Positions 6,773 through 14,840 of a stretch of DNA of 25,546 bases are shown here, one piece after another. The stretch is from an uncultured Eubacterium sp. Lineage in GTDB: Bacteria > Bacillota > Clostridia > Lachnospirales > Lachnospiraceae. Within the stretch, counting starts at the first letter, position 1. Each line of letters begins with the position of its first letter. The stretch is taken from the NCBI GenBank assembly GCA_910586445.1, contig CAJUHV010000058.1, positions 1-25,546 on the forward strand, in the 5' to 3' direction. Below the pieces are notes generated by a model that saw only the letters and a list, made by a program, of their open reading frames with translations, did no database searches and had not been told where the DNA came from. The translations under genes were made by a program, and so were the position numbers.

Positions 6773-8359
6773 TTGAAATTATCACTACAATCAATTCAAG
6801 ACAAAGAGGCTTGGAAGGGCTACCATCTTCCGGCTTATGATCCAAAAAAGATTGCGGAGAATACAGAGCAGAATCCGCAGTGGATGCATTTTGGATCTGG
6901 CAATATATTTCGGATCTTTCCGGCAGTGCTCTGCCAGCGCCTGATTGAGCAGGGGAAAATGGACACGGGAATTGTCTGCTGCGAAGGCTATGACGATGAG
7001 ATTATTACAAAATGTTTCCGTCCATACGACAATCTGACAATCGCAGTGACGCTGAATGCAGACGGCAATCTGGACAAAGAAGTAGTAGGCTCGTTTGCAG
7101 ACAGCCTTACCGTATTATATGACAGCGGAAAAATCGCTGAAATTATGAAAAAGCCTTCTCTTCAGATCGTATCTTTTACTATTACAGAAAAAGGATATTC
7201 CCTGCGCAATGCCGCACAGGAGATTGTTCCGGCAGTGGCTGAAGATATGGAGAACGGGCCGGCGGCCTGCAAGACGTTTATGGCGCAGCTGGCTGCTATG
7301 TGCCTCGGCAGAAAGGCTGCATGTGGAAAGCCGCTTGCGCTGGTGAGCATGGACAACTGCTCGCACAATGGAGAAAAGCTGAAGGCAGCAGTGACAGAAA
7401 TCGCAAAAGCATGGCTTGATAAGGGCAGTATTACACAGGAAGATTATGATTATCTGGAAAACGAGATTGCATATCCATGGAGCATGATTGATAAAATCAC
7501 GCCTCGTCCGCACCCAGTTGTAGAAGAGCAGCTGATTGCTGACGGTCTGGAAGAAATCCGTCCGTTTGTGACAACAAAGCATACGTATACAGCACCGTTT
7601 GTAAATGCAGAAAAACCGCAGTATCTGGTTATTGAAGATCAGTTCCCAAATGGAAGGCCGCCTCTTGAAGATGTCGGCGTGATCATTACAGACCGCGATA
7701 CGGTAAATAAGGTAGAGAAGATGAAGGTCTGCACCTGCTTAAATCCGCTGCATACATGTCTGGCTGTATATGGCTGCATTTTAGGATTTACCTCGATTGC
7801 GGATGAGACAAAAGATCCGCAGCTTTCCCGGTTTATCGACCGCATGAGCCACGAAGAAGGCATGCCGTTTGTAGTTGATCCTGGGGTTATTGATCCAAAG
7901 CAGTTTTTGAATGAAGTGCTTACAGAGCGTTTTCCAAATCCGTTTATGCCGGATACGCCGCAGCGTATTGCTACGGATACATCGCAGAAGCTGTCGATCC
8001 GTTTTGGAGAGACAATCAAGGCTTATATGGCGTCATCTGACCGTGAAGCCTCTGAGCTGACGCTGATCCCGCTGGTACAGGCTGGGTGGCTGCGGTATCT
8101 GATCGGTGTAGATGATGAAGGAAAAGAGTTTGAGGTAAGCCCGGATCCGCTGCTTCATGCAATGAAAGAAAAGCTAAACGGCATAAAGCTGGGAGAGCCG
8201 GTAGATGATGCGCAGATTGATCCGATTTTATCGGATGCTTCTATATTTGGCGTAGACCTGCATGACTGCGGGCTGGCTGACAAAGTGCTGGGATATTTTA
8301 AAGAGCTGATGGCAGGTCCTGGAGCAGTACGGGAAACGCTTAAAAAATATGTAGGCTGA
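6773..8359 (+). CDS. uxuB: Mannitol dehydrogenase family oxidoreductase, probable fructuronate reductase
   Basis: A 528-residue polyol-specific long-chain dehydrogenase. MHFGSGNIFRIFPAVLCQRL (about residues 38-57) is the Rossmann dinucleotide site, and KVCTCLNPLHTCLAVYGC contains the family's catalytic K-x4-N-x2-H pattern. Adjacent to uxuA, the most likely reaction is NADH-dependent reduction of D-fructuronate to D-mannonate; tagaturonate reductase or another polyol dehydrogenase activity cannot be excluded. The start is TTG at 6773: GGAG (6761-6764) is 8 bases upstream, and the ATG at 6766 lies in another frame. The 34-bp gap after uxuA suggests co-transcription. Confidence 0.88.
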   Translation: MKLSLQSIQDKEAWKGYHLPAYDPKKIAENTEQNPQWMHFGSGNIFRIFPAVLCQRLIEQGKMDTGIVCCEGYDDEIITKCFRPYDNLTIAVTLNADGNLDKEVVGSFADSLTVLYDSGKIAEIMKKPSLQIVSFTITEKGYSLRNAAQEIVPAVAEDMENGPAACKTFMAQLAAMCLGRKAACGKPLALVSMDNCSHNGEKLKAAVTEIAKAWLDKGSITQEDYDYLENEIAYPWSMIDKITPRPHPVVEEQLIADGLEEIRPFVTTKHTYTAPFVNAEKPQYLVIEDQFPNGRPPLEDVGVIITDRDTVNKVEKMKVCTCLNPLHTCLAVYGCILGFTSIADETKDPQLSRFIDRMSHEEGMPFVVDPGVIDPKQFLNEVLTERFPNPFMPDTPQRIATDTSQKLSIRFGETIKAYMASSDREASELTLIPLVQAGWLRYLIGVDDEGKEFEVSPDPLLHAMKEKLNGIKLGEPVDDAQIDPILSDASIFGVDLHDCGLADKVLGYFKELMAGPGAVRETLKKYVG

Positions 8360-8382
8360 TCAGCGGGCATGCTGTAAATTTT

Positions 8383-8459
8383 CCAGAAGCAGATATTTTG
8401 GAAACAGCGCAGAGGGGGTCTGCGGGGGGAAGGTATTTTCAGAATATCTGCGGTTCTGG
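8383..8459 (+). other. Long imperfect inverted repeat between uxuB and the GH3 gene
   Basis: CCAGAAGCAGATATT (8383-8397) pairs with AATATCTGC-GG-TTCTGG (8443-8459), interrupted only by a two-base bulge. The loop carries its own perfect hairpin CGCAGA-GGGGG-TCTGCG (8408-8424). No U-run follows, so it is not a standard intrinsic terminator. In the uxuB-GH3 transcript it could act as a stability or processing element that sets the relative level of the GH3 mRNA (inference). Confidence 0.5.
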
Positions 8460-8519
8460 ATAAATAAAATGTTAGTTTTTGGGGAAAAGCGATAAAAAGT
8501 ATTTAAGGAGAAGATGATC

Positions 8520-10256
8520 ATGGTTGATTTAAAAGCAAAGCCGTTTTGTCTGTCTGATGAAGCATTGGAATGGGTAGAGTCTACGATTGCTTCTATGAGC
8601 CTGGATGAAAAAGTAGGACAGCTGTTTGTACAGATGAGGAGAGGTCTGGATGAGCAGGAAATCAAAGATACACTGGCAAATTATCATCAGGGCGGCCTGC
8701 GCTGGCAGGGAGGCGACAAGGAACAGGTATACAATCAGAATAAAGTATATCAGGAAAATTCAAAGCTGCCGCTTTTGATTGCAGCAAACTGTGACAACGG
8801 CGGCGACGGATGCCTGTCAGACGGAACATATGTCGCGACAGCTGCAGAGGCAGCTGCCGGAGAAGGCACAAAGACGGCATATGATATGGGATATGTAGCA
8901 GGCAGGGAAGCTTCCAGCGTAGGTGTAAACTGGATGTTTAACCCATGTGCCGACATATTTATGAACTGGCGCAATACGATTGTAAATACACGCAGCTTTG
9001 GAGACAATGCAGACCGTGTAATCGAAAATATCCGCGCATATATAGACGGCATTCATCAGAGCAACGTGGCTTGCTGCTGCAAGCATTTTCCGGGTGACGG
9101 CGTAGAAGAAAGAGACCAGCACCTTGTGCTTGGCGTCAATGATTTAAGCGTAGAAGAATGGGATGCTTCGTTTCGGAAAGTATATCAGACAATGATCGAT
9201 GAAGGACTGGAAAGCATTATGGTAGGGCATATTGCGCTGCCTGAAATGAGCCGTAAGCTCCGCCCGGGCATAAAAGACGAAGATATTATGCCTGCTACCT
9301 TAGCACCTGAGCTGCTTACTGACCTGCTGCGCGGGGAAATGGGATTTAACGGACTGGTCATTACAGATGCTTCTCATATGGCAGGAATCGCCTGCATGGA
9401 GCGCAGGTCTGTTGCAGTTCCAAAAGCAATTGCAAGCGGCTGTGACATGTTCCTGTTCAGCAACGATAAGGAAGAAGACTTCCAGTATATGAAGGACGGT
9501 GTAGAAAGCGGCGTAATTACACAGGAACGTCTGGATGACGCACTTCATAGAATACTTGGCCTGAAAGCAAAGCTTGGACTTTATAAGAAAGAGAATGTAA
9601 CTGCAGCACCGGAAGTAAAAGATCAGATTGTAGGATGCGAAGAGCATATAAAGCTGGCAGAAGAAGCAGCAGACAGATGTATTACCCTTGTAAAGGATAC
9701 AAAACATGACCTGCCGATTCGTCCAGAAGAGAAAAAGCGTGCAAGGTTGGTATTTATACAGTCTACACCGACTTCAAAAGCATATAAATGCGACCCGGTA
9801 AAGCAGGTAGTGGTAGAAGAGCTGGAGCGTGCAGGATTTTCTGTAGATGTGGCACCAAACTTCCATGATTTAGAGGCAGAACAAGGGCCGAAGCCGGAGC
9901 ATATGCTTACAATGATGCACTGCGGCAAGATGAAAGATTTTGCAGATTCTTATGACGTAGTATTTTTAGTAATCAACGTTAAAGGATATGCACAGGAAAA
10001 TAATGTGCGCCTGCGCTGGAGCTGCAATCATTCCAGCGAGCTGCCTTGGTATCTGACAGAAGTGCCTACGGTAGGAATCAGCTTAAACTATACAAATCAT
10101 CTTATTGATGTGCCGCAGGTACACGCATTTGTCAATGCGTATGGCAGTACACGTATCAGCATCCGCACAGCGATCGAAAAGATCTGCGGCAGAAGCGAGT
10201 TTAAGGGCACGGCAAGCGATACCGTATTCTGCGGCAAATGGGATACAAGGCTTTAA
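8520..10256 (+). CDS. Glycoside hydrolase family 3, NagZ-like
   Basis: A 578-residue protein with a GH3 TIM-barrel N-terminal domain followed by a C-terminal alpha/beta domain (from about residue 380). KHFPGDG (Lys188-Gly194) and the following Asp199-Gln-His201 correspond to the KHFPGHG...DSH loop of NagZ-type enzymes, in which the Asp/His pair is the catalytic acid/base. VITDASHMAGI carries the probable nucleophile Asp283. No signal peptide, so it acts in the cytoplasm. Family activity is mostly beta-N-acetylglucosaminidase (hydrolase or phosphorylase). Its position after uxuAB suggests an imported uronate-containing substrate, but that is inference. Start: AAGGAG (8505-8510) is 9 bases from the ATG at 8520 and only 3 from the in-frame ATG at 8514, so 8520 is preferred. 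Confidence 0.88.
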   Translation: MVDLKAKPFCLSDEALEWVESTIASMSLDEKVGQLFVQMRRGLDEQEIKDTLANYHQGGLRWQGGDKEQVYNQNKVYQENSKLPLLIAANCDNGGDGCLSDGTYVATAAEAAAGEGTKTAYDMGYVAGREASSVGVNWMFNPCADIFMNWRNTIVNTRSFGDNADRVIENIRAYIDGIHQSNVACCCKHFPGDGVEERDQHLVLGVNDLSVEEWDASFRKVYQTMIDEGLESIMVGHIALPEMSRKLRPGIKDEDIMPATLAPELLTDLLRGEMGFNGLVITDASHMAGIACMERRSVAVPKAIASGCDMFLFSNDKEEDFQYMKDGVESGVITQERLDDALHRILGLKAKLGLYKKENVTAAPEVKDQIVGCEEHIKLAEEAADRCITLVKDTKHDLPIRPEEKKRARLVFIQSTPTSKAYKCDPVKQVVVEELERAGFSVDVAPNFHDLEAEQGPKPEHMLTMMHCGKMKDFADSYDVVFLVINVKGYAQENNVRLRWSCNHSSELPWYLTEVPTVGISLNYTNHLIDVPQVHAFVNAYGSTRISIRTAIEKICGRSEFKGTASDTVFCGKWDTRL

Positions 10257-10420
10257 TGAAGGTCGAAATCAAGAATTAAATTGAGGTAACAGAACCAATA
10301 TATAGAAATAAAACAATAGAAAAAATAACAGAAAATACAATAGAAAAATAATAGAAAAAACAATAGAAACGATATATACAGGCACAAACGAAGGTATTAA
10401 ACTATGGGGTGTTTAATTAA
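10257..10420 (+). repeat. A-rich low-complexity spacer after the GH3 gene
   Basis: This stretch is largely A with scattered G and repeats variants of ACAATAGAAAA (for example near 10312, 10339, 10361), giving a strongly strand-asymmetric, unstructured transcript. No open frame with a ribosome site is visible. It resembles in character the longer purine-rich spacer between nifS and nifU. Confidence 0.5.
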
Positions 10421-10455
10421 ACAAAAGAAAGCACGCTGCGCGAACTTTCTTTTGT
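10421..10455. terminator. Perfect 11-bp inverted repeat, possible bidirectional terminator
   Basis: ACAAAAGAAAG (10421-10431) and CTTTCTTTTGT (10445-10455) are exact inverted repeats around a 13-base GC-rich loop. The right arm is T-rich on the plus strand and the left arm is T-rich on the minus strand, which suits termination in either direction, but the stem itself is A/T rich. Confidence 0.5.
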
Positions 10456-10523
10456 CATGAATAAAGAGCTGGGGCACTGCCCGGGCTGTGGCTGGTTTCT
10501 ATTGCCATAAATAAAAGAAGAGG

Positions 10524-10562
10524 CGGCAGATTCTATGTTTGAAGAATCTGCTGTCTTTTTAT
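10524..10562 (+). terminator. Rho-independent terminator
   Basis: GCAGATTC (10526-10533) pairs with GAATCTGC (10544-10551) across a 10-base loop, followed by TGTCTTTTTATAT. This is the likely end of the uxuA-uxuB-GH3 transcript. The rest of the gap up to the rarA start (10563-10818) shows no gene; TTGATT at 10724 is a weak -35 candidate. Confidence 0.65.
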
Positions 10563-10818
10563 ATGCGAAAAAGAAACAATAAAAATCATACTTCTGCCAT
10601 GGGATGACATTCCGCCGTTCTGCATTAGGCAGACTGCATATCCTGCAAAATAAAAGAGCATGCAGATCATTCACCGAATATCAAAAATCCGTTAAAATAA
10701 AGGCAAAAACGCAAAATTATGCTTGATTAATTCGAAGTAATAAGGTATCGTATTAGAGGAGTTTTGAATTGGAAAATATTGAAAATTGCATTTGTACAGT
10801 GCCATACATGGAGAACTT

Positions 10819-12159
10819 ATGGATTTATTTGATTATATGAGAGAAAAGAATCTGGAAAAAGAATCACCGCTTGCCTCAAGGCTGCGTCCGGTTACTCTGG
10901 ACGAGGTGGTCGGGCAGCAGCATATTATTGGAAAGGGCAAGCTGCTGTACCGGGCGATTGTGGCGGATAAATTAAGCTCTGTGATTTTTTACGGCCCTCC
11001 GGGAACCGGCAAGACGACGCTTGCAAAGGTGATTGCAAATACAACGAGCGCGCAGTTTATGCAGCTCAATGCGACCTCCGCCGGAAAAAAGGATATGGAG
11101 GAGGTCATCAAACAGGCGAAGGACAATCAGGGCATGTATCAAAAACGGACGATTCTGTTTATCGATGAGATCCACCGGTTTAATAAGGGGCAGCAGGATT
11201 ATCTGCTGCCGTTTGTGGAAGACGGTACGGTTATATTGATCGGAGCGACGACAGAAAATCCGTATTTTGAAGTAAACGGTGCGCTGCTGTCCCGGTCTGT
11301 GATTTTCGAGCTGCAGGCGCTTTCCAAAGAGGATATCAAAAAGCTGCTGTACCGGGCAGTCAACGATGTAGACAAGGGCCTCGGCTCTTACGAGGCATTG
11401 CTGGAAGAAGAGGCCGCTGAATTTTTGGCAGAGGCTGCAAACGGTGATGCGCGCTCAGCACTTACGGCGATTGAGCTGGGGGTGCTTACGACCGAGCGCA
11501 GCACGGACGGAAAGATTCATATTACACTGGATATCGCATCAGAATGTATCCAAAAACGTGTCATCCGGTACGATAAATCCGGGGACAGCCATTATGACAC
11601 GATCTCTGCATTTATCAAAAGCATGCGGGGTTCCGATCCTGACGCGGCTGTCTATTATCTGGCGCGTATGCTGACGGCAGGCGAAGATCCTAAGTTTATT
11701 GCAAGACGGATTATGATCTGTGCCTCCGAGGATGTGGGAAATGCAGACCCGCAGGCGCTGCAGGTAGCGGTAGCCGCTTCTCTGGCGGCAGAACGGCTGG
11801 GAATGCCGGAGGCACAGATTGTATTATCGCAGGCAGTAAGCTATGTAGCAGGCGCGCCAAAGAGCAATGCGGCATGCATGGCAGTGTTTGAGGCGCTCGA
11901 GGCGGTGAAGTCTATGCAGACACCGCAGGTGCCGGTGCATTTAAAGGATGCACATTACAAGTCCAGCGCCAGGCTGGGGCACGGCGTCGGATATCTGTAC
12001 GCACATGACTACCCGGATCATTATGTATCCCAGCAGTATCTGCCGGATGAGCTGGCAGAGGCAGTATTTTATAAGCCGACGGACAATGGTTATGAAAAGC
12101 AGATCAGCGCATACCTTGAAAATGTGCGTGCCTGGAAAAATGACGGAAAGCATCAATGA
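10819..12159 (+). CDS. rarA: Replication-associated recombination ATPase RarA (MgsA)
   Basis: A 446-residue AAA+ ATPase. MDLFDYMREKNLEKESPLAS, then LRPVTLDEVVGQQHI is the family's N-terminal signature, followed by Walker A GPPGTGKTT (Gly59-Thr67), Walker B FIDEIHRFNKGQQD (Asp116/Glu117), sensor 1 GATTENPYF, the arginine-finger region, and the C-terminal tetramerisation domain ending in the RarA-type segment YLPDELAEAVFY. It acts at stalled or collapsed replication forks and helps maintain genome integrity. The open frame begins with TTG at 10786, but ATG 10819 is the family start and has GGAG five bases upstream. It is probably monocistronic. Confidence 0.95.
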   Translation: MDLFDYMREKNLEKESPLASRLRPVTLDEVVGQQHIIGKGKLLYRAIVADKLSSVIFYGPPGTGKTTLAKVIANTTSAQFMQLNATSAGKKDMEEVIKQAKDNQGMYQKRTILFIDEIHRFNKGQQDYLLPFVEDGTVILIGATTENPYFEVNGALLSRSVIFELQALSKEDIKKLLYRAVNDVDKGLGSYEALLEEEAAEFLAEAANGDARSALTAIELGVLTTERSTDGKIHITLDIASECIQKRVIRYDKSGDSHYDTISAFIKSMRGSDPDAAVYYLARMLTAGEDPKFIARRIMICASEDVGNADPQALQVAVAASLAAERLGMPEAQIVLSQAVSYVAGAPKSNAACMAVFEALEAVKSMQTPQVPVHLKDAHYKSSARLGHGVGYLYAHDYPDHYVSQQYLPDELAEAVFYKPTDNGYEKQISAYLENVRAWKNDGKHQ

Positions 12160-12200
12160 TGTTTTCGGGAATGACGTGAAGAATGTCATGATACAAAGCA

Positions 12201-12290
12201 CAAATGAAGCATTGCGCAAATGAAGCATTGCATAAATGAAGCATTGCACAAATGAAGCATTGCACAAATGAAGCTTTGCACAAATGACGA
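12201..12290 (+). repeat. 16-bp direct tandem repeat, five copies plus a partial
   Basis: Units CAAATGAAGCATTGCR begin at 12201, 12217, 12233, 12249 and 12265, followed by a partial unit CAAATGACGA at 12281. Differences are single bases (12233 begins with T; the 12265 copy has CTTT for CATT). The period is not a multiple of three, so it does not encode a repeat protein. It lies 42 bp after the rarA stop and ahead of the aminotransferase gene. The rest of 12160-12384 contains only the aminotransferase ribosome site. Confidence 0.85.
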
Positions 12291-12384
12291 GAAGCATAGA
12301 TAAAGGATCAGGCAGGATTTATATTGATAAATATGGAATTGGCATTAAGATAAACAATGGCAGGAATGCCGGCAGGAGGACAGG

Positions 12385-13671
12385 ATGAAACCATATGCAG
12401 AGATGTCCCGTGAACAGTTGCTGGAAGAAAAAGCGGGGCTGGAAAAGGAGTATCAAAAAATCAAGGAGCTTGGACTGGATCTGAATCTGACAAGAGGCAA
12501 GCCGTCTCCGTCTCAGCTGGATCTGTCTATGGATATGTATGACCTGATTTATTCGGGGGCCAGGCTGATTGCGGAGGATGGCACGGACTGCCGCAATTAT
12601 GGCGGGCTGGACGGAATCGAAGAAGCAAAAAGGCTGATGGCAGGATTTATGGACTGTGACCCGCAGCAGGTTATAGTCCATGGAAATGCCAGTCTGAGCA
12701 TTATGTATGATACGATTGCCAGATCTATGACGCACGGCGTCTTAGGCTCGACCCCATGGTGCAGGCTGGATCGGGTCAAGTTTTTGTGCCCGGTGCCGGG
12801 ATATGACAGGCATTTTTCGATTACAGAGTATTTCGGCATAGAAATGATCCCTGTGCCGATGCGTGCCGACGGCCCGGATATGGACATGGTAGAACGCCTG
12901 GCCGCTGAGGATGCAGCGGTAAAAGGCATATGGTGTGTGCCTAAATATTCAAATCCGCAGGGAATTACGTATTCGGATGAAACTGTGCGCCGCTTTGCGG
13001 CATTAAAGCCTGCGGCAGAGGACTTCCGCATTTATTGGGATAATGCCTATGCAGTGCATGATTTGTACGAGGATGACCGCGCAAGGCTGCTGCCGATTAT
13101 GCAGGAATGTGAAAAAGCAGGCAGCATAAACATGGTATATCAGTTCTGCTCTACGTCAAAGGTGACGTTTTCCGGCGCAGGATTTTCGGCTATGGCAGCT
13201 TCTATAGAAAACAGGGACAGCATTTATAAGCAGATGGCTGTCCAGACGATCGGGCATGACAAGATCAAGCAGTGGGTGCATACGCGGTATTTAAAAGATA
13301 TGGACGGCGTGCGCAGGCATATGGCAAAGCATGCTGCGCTGGTGCGGCCGAAATTTGAGGCAGTAGACCGGATTTTGTCCAGGGAGCTTGCAGGGCTTGG
13401 AATCGGGTCGTGGATAAAGCCCAAGGGCGGCTATTTTATATGCTTTGAGGCTATGGAAGGCTGTGCAAAGTCCATTGTCGCAAAAGCAAAAGAAGCCGGG
13501 GTTACACTGACAGCAGCGGGAGCACCTTTTCCATATGGCATAGACCCGCACGATTCTGTTATACGAATCGCGCCGACATTTCCTGAGCTGGAAGAAATGG
13601 AACAGGCAGCGGCTGTGTTTGCATGCTGCGTAAAGCTGGCAGGTGTGGAAAAGCTGCTGGAGGGTGTTTGA
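12385..13671 (+). CDS. Aspartate aminotransferase, type Ic (PF12897 group)
   Basis: A 428-residue fold-type I PLP enzyme. NLTRGKPSPSQLDLS near residue 35 is the hallmark of the aspartate aminotransferase subgroup Ic. Also visible are NYGGLDGIEEAK, GNASLSIMYD (PLP phosphate region), VPKYSNPQG, IYWDNAYAVHDL (cofactor Asp and Tyr), STSKVTFSGAGF with the Schiff-base Lys259, and a C-terminal arginine segment DSVIRIAPTFP. The reaction is transfer of the amino group between aspartate and 2-oxoglutarate. The ribosome site is AGGAGG. It is convergent with the minus-strand cassette and 16 bp separate the stop codons; no clear terminator is seen between them. Precise substrate preference could differ. 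Confidence 0.88.
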   Translation: MKPYAEMSREQLLEEKAGLEKEYQKIKELGLDLNLTRGKPSPSQLDLSMDMYDLIYSGARLIAEDGTDCRNYGGLDGIEEAKRLMAGFMDCDPQQVIVHGNASLSIMYDTIARSMTHGVLGSTPWCRLDRVKFLCPVPGYDRHFSITEYFGIEMIPVPMRADGPDMDMVERLAAEDAAVKGIWCVPKYSNPQGITYSDETVRRFAALKPAAEDFRIYWDNAYAVHDLYEDDRARLLPIMQECEKAGSINMVYQFCSTSKVTFSGAGFSAMAASIENRDSIYKQMAVQTIGHDKIKQWVHTRYLKDMDGVRRHMAKHAALVRPKFEAVDRILSRELAGLGIGSWIKPKGGYFICFEAMEGCAKSIVAKAKEAGVTLTAAGAPFPYGIDPHDSVIRIAPTFPELEEMEQAAAVFACCVKLAGVEKLLEGV

Positions 13672-13687
13672 AGACTCATCGGAGAGA

Positions 13688-14334
13688 TTAAAAAGGAAGT
13701 ATAAAAACAAAAGTCAGTGCCGCTTGCTGCATTATTGGCTTATTGTATAATTCCAAATGATAAAATATTTTTGCATACGCCCATAAATCATATTGGAAAC
13801 ACTCTTGATTTACCTTTTTGCATATTGAATGCGTCCAAAATAGCGCATTTGCAAGATTTTTTTGATAGATCTGTGTGTCAAGTGTATTGTTGGGATAACA
13901 TATTTCAAAATTAGCAGCTAAAAATTCCCGGACAGCTGCCTTACAAGTCTCTGATGTGTTAAGTGTTTCTAAAAAATCATCAAACATATAAAATTTTATT
14001 ACGCCAAGACCGGCGTATAGAGCTAATAACTCATTGGCGTTTTTTGAAATAGGTGCTCCATTAACGCCGGTCAGTGGGCGTACTTTTATAATTGCTCCGC
14101 AAATGCAAGAAGCTAATTTATGTCGGTCTAATCGTGAGCCTTTCATATTATACACAGCTTTTTCGTAATAGCTGTTATATTATATTCAGTCCAGATAGCT
14201 AAAGGCATTGGCAGATTGTTTATACGCACTTTAAAGGCATAAATCGGATTAGCTTCACATAATTGCTTAAAAAGCGGGCCAAGAATTTTAGCATATAATT
14301 TCTTATATGTGTCTGACGGTACAATTTTATCCAT
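13688..14334 (-). pseudogene. Unrecognised gene broken by a one-base frameshift
   Basis: Two overlapping minus-strand frames cover one gene. Frame 1 (14334-14143) starts with ATG after AAGGAG five bases upstream and encodes 63 residues (MDKIVPSDTYKKLYAKILGP...). Frame 2 (14155-13688, GTG-initiated only if taken alone and without a good ribosome site) continues with MKGSRLDRHKLASCICGAII. Adding one A to the A5 run (T5 at 14159-14163 on the plus strand) joins them into 215 residues with no stop. The joined protein has a mixed N-terminal part, a conserved-looking core (KLASCICGAIIKVRPLTG, NELLALYAGLGVIKFYMFDD) and no obvious membrane segment. I do not recognise the family. It may be a decayed accessory gene; a sequencing error or -1 ribosomal slippage at GAAAAAG are alternatives. 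It is AT-richer than its neighbours. Confidence 0.65.
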
Positions 14335-14343
14335 AGCGACTCC

Positions 14344-14535
14344 TTAATTATTATCTAACGAAAATAATCTTTCCTGGCCATCAGGGCACCGAAGTACATA
14401 GCCGTTCGTGCTGCCAACGGGTTCGTATGAATCTAGCACCTTGCCAAAATCCTTATCATTATTAGAATTTTTATAATTTTCAGTGGAAACGTTTTCTTGT
14501 GAAAGCGCATCCAGTAATCCTTTTGCTGATAACAT
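14344..14535 (-). CDS. Small hypothetical protein
   Basis: A 63-residue protein (MLSAKGLLDALSQENVSTEN...) beginning at ATG 14535 with a strong GGGGGAG ribosome site nine bases upstream; the open frame extends to 14610 but that upstream part has no comparable site. The sequence is hydrophilic, with the C-terminal half GSTNGYVLRCPDGQERLFSL that looks like a small beta domain. I do not recognise it. It ends nine bases before the broken gene downstream, so the two form an operon, and both are AT-rich relative to the flanking genes, which suggests acquisition as a small cassette (inference). Confidence 0.55.
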   Translation of the reverse strand: MLSAKGLLDALSQENVSTENYKNSNNDKDFGKVLDSYEPVGSTNGYVLRCPDGQERLFSLDNN

Positions 14536-14665
14536 AAATAGTTCTCCCCCTTCATTTAGATGTATGTAATATTTTACTACAAATGATTGAAAAAGGAAAT
14601 GTTTTTTCAAGAAAAAATCTATTTAGCAGTATTGATTAATATCGCTGCAAAGTTTTTCTTTTTTG

Positions 14666-14693
14666 TTGACTTTTTGGCAGAATGCGTTATAAT
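14666..14693 (+). promoter_or_regulatory. nifS promoter
   Basis: TTGACT (14666-14671), 16 bases, TATAAT (14688-14693) is a strong sigma-A promoter. The expected start is near 14700, giving a leader of about 140 bases before the nifS ATG at 14841. Confidence 0.75.
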
Positions 14694-14700
14694 GAATGTG

Positions 14701-14806
14701 TCCTATGGAGATACTATGAATATAGGAAAGGGAGGCGTAACGTAAAGTACGGTTTCCATGTTTTAGCATATCTATTTACCACTATATTCCTACGGGAATA
14801 CTATGA
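14701..14806 (+). promoter_or_regulatory. Two 19-bp operator-like direct repeats in the nifS leader
   Basis: TCCTATGGAGATACTATGA (14701-14719) and TCCTACGGGAATACTATGA (14788-14806) match at 16 of 19 positions. The second contains a perfect dyad TATTCC-TACG-GGAATA (14785-14800). An ATTCC-N4-GGAAT type dyad is similar to sites of Rrf2-family sulfur or Fe-S regulators (CymR/IscR group), which would fit control of sulfur mobilisation; that link is inference, since no Rrf2 gene lies in the window. The first copy sits at the predicted transcription start. Confidence 0.5.
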
Positions 14807-14840
14807 TATATAAGCGGCAGTAAAAAGGAGGATTTTACAG

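Noticed and set aside
10417..10674. Minus-strand 85-residue frame in the GH3-rarA gap
   Set aside because: It crosses two stem-loops, has no ribosome site and resembles no protein; the stretch is better read as terminators and spacer.
11941..12297. Minus-strand frame with a repetitive Cys/Leu/His sequence
   Set aside because: It is antisense to the rarA end and runs through the 16-bp tandem repeat, which creates the apparent protein repeats.
12160..12384. Riboswitch or T-box upstream of the aminotransferase gene
   Set aside because: No T-box sequence, specifier stem or known aptamer core was recognisable; the tandem repeat accounts for most of the gap.
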